The translations under genes and the position numbers were made by a program. Below are positions 25,878 through 32,565 of a stretch of DNA of 64,000 nt, in pieces. Position 1 is the first letter of the stretch. Every line of letters begins with the position of its first letter. This stretch comes from Streptomyces sp. NBC_01750 (GTDB lineage: Bacteria; Actinomycetota; Actinomycetes; Streptomycetales; Streptomycetaceae): NCBI RefSeq assembly GCF_035918095.1, contig NZ_CP109137.1, positions 8,558,001-8,622,000 of the forward strand, read 5' to 3'. Under the pieces are notes generated by a model, which did no database searches, was not told the origin of the DNA, and saw only the letters and a program-made list of their open reading frames with translations.

Positions 25878-26507
25878 ATGCCTGAGACGACCGTGGGACG
25901 CCGTGAGCGCAAGAAGGCCGCCACCCGCCAAGCCCTGGCCGACGCCGCCCTGAACCTCTTCCTGGAGCGCGGCTACGACCAGGTCTCCATCCGGGACATC
26001 GCGGAAGCCGCCGACGTCTCCACCACCACCCTCTTCAAGCACTTCCCCGGCAAGGAAGCCCTGGTCTTCGACGAGGACTCCGACCAGCAGGCCGCCCTCG
26101 TCGCCGCCGTACGCGACCGGGCGCCCGGCCAGTCGATCCCCCAGGCCCTGCGCGAGCACATCAAGCGGGTGAGGATCAGGCTCGACGATTCGGACGCCCG
26201 CCTCACCGGCTTCATCGAACTCGTCAAGAACACCGCCGTCCTGGCCGAGTACGCCCACCGCATGTGGATGCGCCACCAAGACGCCCTCGCCCGGGCCATC
26301 GCCGCCGACATCGGTGCCCCCGCCGACGACCCCCACTGCAGGGCCCTGGCCCGCTTTGCCCTCGAAGCCCGCAATCTGGGCCACGCCGGCGACGCCCCCC
26401 TACGCGCCGTCGACGCCGCCTTCGACCTCCTCGAGCACGGCTGGAATCCCGCCCGCCCCGCGCCCGTTGATCCGCTCAGCCGCCAGGACACCGCAAAACC
26501 AGGCTGA
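25878..26507 (+). CDS. TetR-family transcriptional regulator
   Basis: 209 residues. ATG at 25878. N-terminal TetR helix-turn-helix: RRERKKAATRQALADAALNL, then SIRDIAEAADVSTTTLFKHF and PGKEALVF. The C-terminal ligand domain has FIELVKNTAVLAEYAHRMW and an MftR-like 'RALARFALEA' helix. It is divergent from the FAD monooxygenase and probably represses it and itself through the nearby inverted repeat. Converges with the Dap operon downstream (82-bp gap). Confidence 0.92.
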   Translation: MPETTVGRRERKKAATRQALADAALNLFLERGYDQVSIRDIAEAADVSTTTLFKHFPGKEALVFDEDSDQQAALVAAVRDRAPGQSIPQALREHIKRVRIRLDDSDARLTGFIELVKNTAVLAEYAHRMWMRHQDALARAIAADIGAPADDPHCRALARFALEARNLGHAGDAPLRAVDAAFDLLEHGWNPARPAPVDPLSRQDTAKPG

Positions 26508-26589
26508 CTTGCACGAGCACTCAACCAGCCGTGCATCCGTGGTCGCGGACCCCCGCTGCTCGGGCCTGCGGACGGTCATGACGCTCAGC

Positions 26590-27690
26590 TCACCAGGCCC
26601 CGCCAAGAGGTCGGTCGCCGGACGAGGCCGGCGCCTGGGTGTCGTGGTCCTGGCGCCGAGGGCGCGGCCGAGGGTGCGGTGACCGCACCGGTGGTGCGGG
26701 GCGGGCCGTCGCGGAGCCGGCGGCGGCCGGCCCGTGGGGGTCGAGCAGGTCCTCGCCGTAGAGGTCCTGCACCCAGTTGGCCTGGTAGATGGTGTCGAGG
26801 TAGCGCTCGCCGAGGTCAGGGGCGATCGCCACGGCAGTGAGCCCTCGCGTGTCGTGCTGGGCGAGCCAGCCCATCGCGCCGCTGACGACCGTGCCGGTGG
26901 AGCCGCCGAACAGGAATCCGCGTCTGGCAAGGCGACGGCAGGTGCGGATGGTTTCGGCCTCCTCGACGCGCACGGCCTCGTCCACATAGGACTCGTCGAG
27001 CAGCGGGGGACGGATGCTCATGCCCAGGCCTGGGATCATCCGGCGGCCGGGCTCGCCGCCGAAGGCCACCGAACCGACGCTGTCCACGGCGACGACATGC
27101 ACCGGCCGCTGCCGCTCCCGGAAGTAGCGCGCGCAGCCCATCAGGGTCCCGGTGGTGCCGGCTCCGACGAACAGCACATCCAGTGCGGGGAACTGGCGGG
27201 CGATCTCCGGCGCTGTCCTGCGGTAGTGCGCCTTCCAGTTGCTCGGATTGGTGTACTGGCTGAGCCACACGTACCGGCTGTCGGAAGCGCACAGCGCGCG
27301 GACGTAGTCGATCCGGGCGCCGAGGAAGCCGCCGTTCGCCTCGTGTGCGGCGACGATGTGCACCTGGCTGCCCAGCGCCTCCATCATCAGCCTGGTCGAC
27401 AGATTGCAGCGTGAGTCCGTCACGCACAGAAACCGGTAACCCTTGCTCGCGGCGATCATGCTCAGCGCCACGCCGAGGTTTCCGGACGAGGACTCGACCA
27501 GGATCGATTCCGGCGTCAGCGTTCCATCCCGCTCGGCGGTCTCCACCATCTCGGTCGCGGCCTTCAGCTTGATGGAGCCGGCGAAGTTGAAGCCCTCACA
27601 TTTGAGGAACAGTGAGCGCCCGAAGATCGACTGGAGGTCGACATAGAGCTCTTCCTCGTTGAAGGCGTAGGGATCGGAAATGACGGGCAC
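26590..27690 (-). CDS. sbnA: SbnA-like N-(2-amino-2-carboxyethyl)-L-glutamate synthase
   Basis: 366 residues, PLP fold type II (cysteine synthase-like). In the SbnA/SbnB pathway it joins O-phospho-L-serine and L-glutamate, the first step to L-2,3-diaminopropionate. GTG at 27690 after AGGAGG with 5-base spacing. PLP lysine in FNFAGSIKLKAATEMVE (Lys41), phosphate/substrate loop ESSSGNLGVALSM, and Gly-rich FVGAGTTGTLMGCARYF for the PLP phosphate. FLFGGSTGTVVSGAMGWL replaces the cysteine-synthase C-terminal motif, as in SbnA. The last 45 residues are a Pro/Arg-rich tail not expected from the family. Last gene of the five-gene locus; a 213-bp gap with a hairpin separates it from the sbnB-like gene. 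Confidence 0.9.
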   Translation of the reverse strand: MPVISDPYAFNEEELYVDLQSIFGRSLFLKCEGFNFAGSIKLKAATEMVETAERDGTLTPESILVESSSGNLGVALSMIAASKGYRFLCVTDSRCNLSTRLMMEALGSQVHIVAAHEANGGFLGARIDYVRALCASDSRYVWLSQYTNPSNWKAHYRRTAPEIARQFPALDVLFVGAGTTGTLMGCARYFRERQRPVHVVAVDSVGSVAFGGEPGRRMIPGLGMSIRPPLLDESYVDEAVRVEEAETIRTCRRLARRGFLFGGSTGTVVSGAMGWLAQHDTRGLTAVAIAPDLGERYLDTIYQANWVQDLYGEDLLDPHGPAAAGSATARPAPPVRSPHPRPRPRRQDHDTQAPASSGDRPLGGAW

Positions 27691-27884
27691 GATGGCCTCC
27701 TCCTCTGCGGCATTGCACCTTCAGAACGTCCTTCCGACCGTGGTTGGGGGGCTTCTCGCCTTACCTGGATTCACAGAGCCGGACGGGGGGTTGGGCTAGG
27801 GGCCGCGGCGTGGTGCGCGTTGACCTGCGGCGAAGTTGCCGCTGTTTTCTCCGGGGTTAGCTCCGCATGAGCCTCCTTGTCGGT

Positions 27885-27902
27885 CAGCCGACGTCTCGGC
27901 TG
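27885..27902 (-). terminator. Hairpin after sbnB stop (partial terminator or attenuator)
   Basis: Perfect 7-bp stem CAGCCGA/TCGGCTG with CGTC loop, one base beyond the sbnB-like stop (27904-27906). No T tract. Followed on the minus strand by AAGGAGG, ATG and a three-codon frame. It could lower transcription into the sbnA-like gene or protect the mRNA end. Confidence 0.45.
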
Positions 27903-27903
27903 T

Positions 27904-28980
27904 TCATCCGTGTCGACGCAGTTCTTGGAAGAAGTTGTCGATGATCTGCAGTTCTCCGGAGCGGGTCACTTCGTCGTAGACCCATTTGCCGACGGCGAGG
28001 TCGAGGACGCCGAGGCCGAAGGGTGAGAACACGGCGGGGCGGTCTGCCGGCACTGTGACCCGGCCGGCCATCACGTCGTCCAGCGTGCCGTGCAGGAAGT
28101 CCCGGTTGCCGGTGAGCTGCTCGGTCAGATGGGTCGAGGTGCCGGCCCTCTGGCAGTGCGTGATGTCGTCGACGATGTTGGTCGATGCCAGCAGGATCTG
28201 CGGGGAGAGGTCGCGCAGCGAGATGTGCAGTACCAGTGGGTTGTGTGCGAACCACGACAGGTCGCTGATGTGCGGCCGGCCGGCGACGGTGGCGAAGACC
28301 ACCAGGTCGCTGAGGCGGATCAGCTGCTCGGGGCTGTCGTGGACGGTGATCCGGCCGGCGGTGCCCGACTGCTCCAGGTAGGTACGGAAGCCGGCCGAGC
28401 TGTCGGCGGACAGGTCGTGCACGCCGATCTCGTCGAAGGTCCAGCCGGTGCCGGCCAGGAAGGTGTGGATGTAGCGGGCGATCAGGCCCGCCCCGAAGAA
28501 CCCGACGCGCAACGGCCGCGGCCGGCTCCGGCTGAGGCAGTCGGCGGCCGCGGCGGCCGACGCCGCTGTCCTGGTGGCGCTGATGATCGAGCTTTCCAGG
28601 CAGGCGAACGGGTAGCCGGTGTCATGGTCGTTGAGGATCAGCACGGCCGAGGCCCGCGGGACACCGGCCGGCACATTCTCCGGGAAGCTGGAGATCCACT
28701 TGAGGCCGTCCACCCGCACATCCCCGCCGACCGAGGCGGGCAGCGCGATGATCCGGGAGGAGGGGCGGTCGGGGAACCGCAGGAAGCAGGACGGCGGGTT
28801 CACCGAATCACCGGCGCTGTGCAGCCGGTAGGTGCCCTCGACCAACTCCACGATCTCCTTCTCACGCCCCTCCAGCACACGCTGGACCTGCGCACCGGGG
28901 ATCACCGCGAACGGTGGCACAGGGGCGGGGGCGTGTCCGGTGGCCGCGGGCTCCGCCGCGGTGGAGCGGACGGTGGTCAT
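27904..28980 (-). CDS. sbnB: SbnB-like 2,3-diaminopropionate-forming dehydrogenase
   Basis: 358 residues, ornithine cyclodeaminase/mu-crystallin family, SbnB type: NAD-dependent oxidative cleavage of ACEGA to L-Dap and 2-oxoglutarate. ATG at 28980 overlaps the dioxygenase stop (ATGA, 28977-28980). Motifs: VELVEGTYRLHSAGDSVNPP and SCFLRFPDRPSSRIIALPA (substrate side), GGDVRVDGLKWISSFPENV with the catalytic Lys, LILNDHDTGYPFACLESSII, and the Rossmann loop VGFFGAGLIARYIHTFLAGT. HISLRDLSPQILLASTNIVD matches SbnB rather than proline-forming OCD. The pairing with SbnA makes the Dap assignment strong. Confidence 0.9.
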   Translation of the reverse strand: MTTVRSTAAEPAATGHAPAPVPPFAVIPGAQVQRVLEGREKEIVELVEGTYRLHSAGDSVNPPSCFLRFPDRPSSRIIALPASVGGDVRVDGLKWISSFPENVPAGVPRASAVLILNDHDTGYPFACLESSIISATRTAASAAAAADCLSRSRPRPLRVGFFGAGLIARYIHTFLAGTGWTFDEIGVHDLSADSSAGFRTYLEQSGTAGRITVHDSPEQLIRLSDLVVFATVAGRPHISDLSWFAHNPLVLHISLRDLSPQILLASTNIVDDITHCQRAGTSTHLTEQLTGNRDFLHGTLDDVMAGRVTVPADRPAVFSPFGLGVLDLAVGKWVYDEVTRSGELQIIDNFFQELRRHG

Positions 28981-30002
28981 GGGACCCTCACCTCGACGGT
29001 CGGTGAGCAGTCGGCCAGACGGACCGGATCGGCCATCGCGACGAGCACTTCCCGCGGCCCGCCGAAGGGTTCCCTGCTGTGCGCGGTGCGCACATTGTCG
29101 ACGAGCATCAGGTCCCCGGCCTGCCACGGCTCGCGCGCGGTGTTGTCCTGGTAGAGCTTGTTGAGCAGTTCCACGACCTCCTCACCGATCGGGTCGCCGC
29201 CGCCGAAGCGGGTATTGAACGGCAGTCCCTCGGGGCCGTACTCCTCGACCAGGTACTCCCGCACCTCCGGGGCGAGCGTCCACTCGTTGAGGAACGCGAT
29301 CTGGTTGAACCAGCAGCGCCGGCCGGTGACCGGATGCCGCACCACCGCGCTGCGGCGCTGCCGGGTACGCAGTCCACCGTCGGGCTGCCACGCGAACTCG
29401 ATCGCCTGCGCACGGCAGTAGCTCTCGACCGCACCCCGGTCATCGGTACCGAACGCCTCCGCCAACGACGCCCCGATCTCGTCGTTGTAGCTACGGGTGA
29501 GCAGCCAGCCCTCCCGCTCGAACCGCTCGGTCAGCTCGGTGGGCAGCGCATCCAGCACGGCCGGCGAGTCCGCCACCCCCGTCGCCCCGCCCTCGGCGGG
29601 CGCAGTGAGGCAGGCAAACAGCATCAGGCCCGGAAACTCCAGCCGGTAACTCAGCTCATGGTGCATACACATCGGCTGATTCGGCGGCCACTTCGACGAG
29701 GAATACACACCCTCGGCGAACGACTCCCGAGGAGCAAAGGCCTCCCTCTCGACCACCGGAACGGCCGCCAGCCCCCGCAGGACAGCACCCACCCCGGCCA
29801 CGTCACGCAGACCCAGCCCACGAACCAGCACCGAACCATGCTCGGCAACCACAGCACGCAGCGCCTCCCGCTGCTCGGCCGCCCAGCTCGCCGCGTCGAC
29901 GGCGGCCTCAACCCGCAGCATCGGAGGCCTACCGGGTTGCAACTCCACGCCGAGAGATGAGTTGGGGAGTGCGGACAGCATCTCGATATTCCTTTCAGTC
30001 AT
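28977..30002 (-). CDS. TauD/SyrP-like Fe(II)/2-oxoglutarate dioxygenase
   Basis: 341 residues. ATG at 30002 overlaps the NRPS stop. Iron ligands: PMCMHHELSYR (H-x-E, about residues 114-116) and the distal His in LVDNVRTAHSREPFGGPREV, followed by the 2-oxoglutarate-binding Arg. The LEFPGLMLFACLTAPAEGGA block is typical of SyrP-like TauD enzymes that hydroxylate an amino acid, often tethered to a carrier domain, in NRPS pathways (SyrP hydroxylates Asp). Here the likely substrate is Dap or its carrier-bound form; this is inference from position between the Dap genes and the synthetases. Confidence 0.87.
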   Translation of the reverse strand: MTERNIEMLSALPNSSLGVELQPGRPPMLRVEAAVDAASWAAEQREALRAVVAEHGSVLVRGLGLRDVAGVGAVLRGLAAVPVVEREAFAPRESFAEGVYSSSKWPPNQPMCMHHELSYRLEFPGLMLFACLTAPAEGGATGVADSPAVLDALPTELTERFEREGWLLTRSYNDEIGASLAEAFGTDDRGAVESYCRAQAIEFAWQPDGGLRTRQRRSAVVRHPVTGRRCWFNQIAFLNEWTLAPEVREYLVEEYGPEGLPFNTRFGGGDPIGEEVVELLNKLYQDNTAREPWQAGDLMLVDNVRTAHSREPFGGPREVLVAMADPVRLADCSPTVEVRVP

Positions 30003-32559
30003 GGTTCAGGAAGAAACCGGCAGCCATTCGGCAGCAGGGCACCGGCCTGGGCGCCGTGTGATTCGGACAGTGGCTGCAGCAGGCCGGAGTGTTGTTCGGA
30101 CTTGTTGTCGACCAGGTCGGCGAGGTCGGTGAGGACGGGGTGGCGGGTGACGTCCTTGAGGGTGATGGCGCGGTCCAGGGTGATGGCGAGTTTGACTGCG
30201 GAGAGGGAGGTGCCGCCGCGGTCGAAGAAGTGGTCGTTGCGGCCGATCCGGTTCTGGGGGATGCCGAGGACTGTGGCCCAGGCGGCGGCCAGTCGTTGCT
30301 CGGTCGGGGTGGCCGGTGGCTGGTGGTCGTCCTCGGTGGTGGCGAGGTGGGCGGCGAGTGCTTCCAGTGCCTTCTTGTCGATTTTGCTGTTGGCGGTCAG
30401 CGGCAGGTGTTCGCGCCAGTGGAAGGCCGCGGGGACCATGTAGTGGGGCAGTGAGGCGCTCAGCCGGTCGGTGAGGGTGGCGGCCCGGAGGGGCTGGGGG
30501 CCGCTGTAGAAGGCGATCAGGTGTTTGCTGTGGTCGGCGCGTTCGGTGACGACGACGGCGCCGTCGCGGACACCTGGCACCCGCAGCAGGGTGTTCTCGA
30601 TCTCGCCGATCTCGATCCGGAAGCCGCGGATCTTGACCTGGGCGTCCCGGCGGCCCAGGAACTCCAGCTTCCCCGAAGGGTGCCAGCGGCCGTAGTCGCC
30701 GCCGAGGTAGAGCCGTTGGCCTTCACGGTGCGGGTCGGACAGGTAGGCGGCCCGGGTGCGGTCGGGGTCGTTGATGTAGCCGCGGCCGACGCAGACGCCG
30801 GAGAACGCGATCAGACCCGGGGCGCCCAGGGGCACCGGGGTGAGGTGTTCGTCGACGACGTAGAGGTGCACGTTGTTGACGGGGCGGCCGAGCAGGACAC
30901 GCTCCGGCGCCCGGTCCATGACCTCGTGGTTGGTGTCGTCGGAGGTCTCGGTGAGCCCGTAGGCGTTGACCAGCCGGGTCCGGGGCCGGGCCGCGAACCA
31001 GCGCTCGGCGAGTTCCCTCTTCAACGCCTCGCCGGTGGCCGACACGCAGCGCAGGTCGGGCAGGTCGCGGGGGCGCTGTTCGAGTTCGGTCAGGACGGCT
31101 TCGAGGTAGGAGGGGACCAGTTGCAGGACGGTGACCCGGCCCGCGGTGAGGGTGTCGAGGAAGCGGGGGATGTCGAGGATCGCGTCCTGTTCGACCAGGA
31201 GGGTCTTCCCGCCCGCCAGGAGTGCGCAGAGCAGTTGCCACAGGGAGATGTCGAAGCACTGGGGTGCGGTCTGGGCCACCACCCCTCGCGCGTCGATGTC
31301 CAGGTCGTCGATCTTGGCGTAGAGGTGGTTGAGCAGGCCGGCGTGTTCGCACATCGCGCCCTTGGGCTCGCCGGTGGAGCCGGAGGTGAAGTAGATGTAG
31401 GCGAGCTGGTCCGGTGTGACGCGGATGCCCGGATCGTCGTCGCCGTGCTCTTCGGTGCAGGCGGTGTCGATGAACAGTCGCTCGGTTTCGGGCCGGGTCT
31501 GAAGGGCGGGGTCGAGGGTGGTGGTGCTGCCGGGTTCGGTCAGCACCAGGGTGCACCCGGCGCGGGTGAGGGTGGCGGCGATGCGTTCGGCGGGGAAGTG
31601 CGGCTCGATGGGCAGGTAGACGCCGCCGGCTTTGAAGACCGCGAGGACGGCGGCCAGCCAGTCCAGGTTGCGCTCGGTGACCACCGCGACGACACCCTCA
31701 CGCTCCAGCCCCCGCGCCAGCAGGGCCCGGGCCAGCCGGTTCGCCCGGGCGTTGAGCTCCCCATACGTCCACCGCCGGGTGCCGTGCACGGCGGCGACGG
31801 CGTCCGGGTGGGCCCGTACCCGGTCCTCGAACAGTTCGTGGAACCGGCGCTGCGGCAGCTCCCGGACCGGTCCGGCCAGCCCCTCCAGCTGGAACCGCAG
31901 CTCGTCGGCGGACAGCAGGCTCTGGCGTGCGTGGTCGGCATCCGGGTCGGCGGCGATCAGCGCGAGCGCGGCCAGGTGGTAGCCGGCGATCCTGGCCGCA
32001 CCGTCCGCATCAAGCATCTCGGTGCGGTAGCGCAGCCCCAGACGCAAACGGCCGCCGTGCCGGGAGAATCCCACCCCGACGACGGTGGCTTCGGCCAGAA
32101 CACCGCCCGCACCGCCCGGATCGAACACCGTCTCCGGCGACAACTGGGCCAGACCCAGCTCCGCCCTCAGCTCATCGACCGCACAGTCCCGGTGCGACAA
32201 CAACTCCGAAACAACCAGATCAGTGGCCCGCACCAACTCCCGCCACGACACGGGCCCGGTCGACAGCCGGCACGGCAACGGCCCGCCACCCCCACAGCCA
32301 CGTAGCCGGTGGACACCTCCCGCTCCCCCGACAACGCCGCCAGCACCCTGGCATGCGCAGCCAGCAACACCGAACCCAACGGCACCGCCAACTCCCCCGC
32401 CAGCCCACGCAACACCCCCACCGTGCCGTCCGGCACCACCGCCTCGAACACGCCAACACCCGCCACCGGACGGAGCGCCCACCGCGGGACCGACGTGAAC
32501 CCACCGGCGGCGAGCACACCGCGCCAGAACTCCCGGTCGGCCTCCACTTGCACTCCCAT
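29999..32559 (-). pseudogene. NRPS: half condensation domain, adenylation, thiolation; one frameshift
   Basis: About 853 codons. Start ATG 32559 (MGVQVEADREFWRGVLAAGG) gives 85-90 residues ending REVSTGYVAVG, then the match continues one frame over (PLPCRLSTGPVSWRELVRAT). The switch falls near 32285-32300 in a G-rich run. The first 270 residues resemble only the C-lobe of a condensation domain; no HHxxxDG is present. The A domain is complete: WTYGELNARANRLARAL (A2-like), YIYFTSGSTGEPKGAM (A3), QCFDISLWQL (A4, Asp235 kept), NAYGLTETSDDTNHEV (A5), DAQVKIRGFRIEIGEIE (A8), NSKIDKKAL (A10 Lys). T domain: DHFFDRGGTSLSAVKLAI. No thioesterase. The frameshift may be a sequencing error, recoding or real decay, hence the cautious type. 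Confidence 0.8.
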
Positions 32560-32565
32560 AGTGGT

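Noticed and set aside
24886..25953. 355-codon plus-strand frame opposite the FAD monooxygenase
   Set aside because: Gly/Val/Glu-rich shadow of conserved FAD motifs.
30521..32305. 594-codon plus-strand frame opposite the NRPS
   Set aside because: Reads as the complement of A-domain motifs; no independent similarity.
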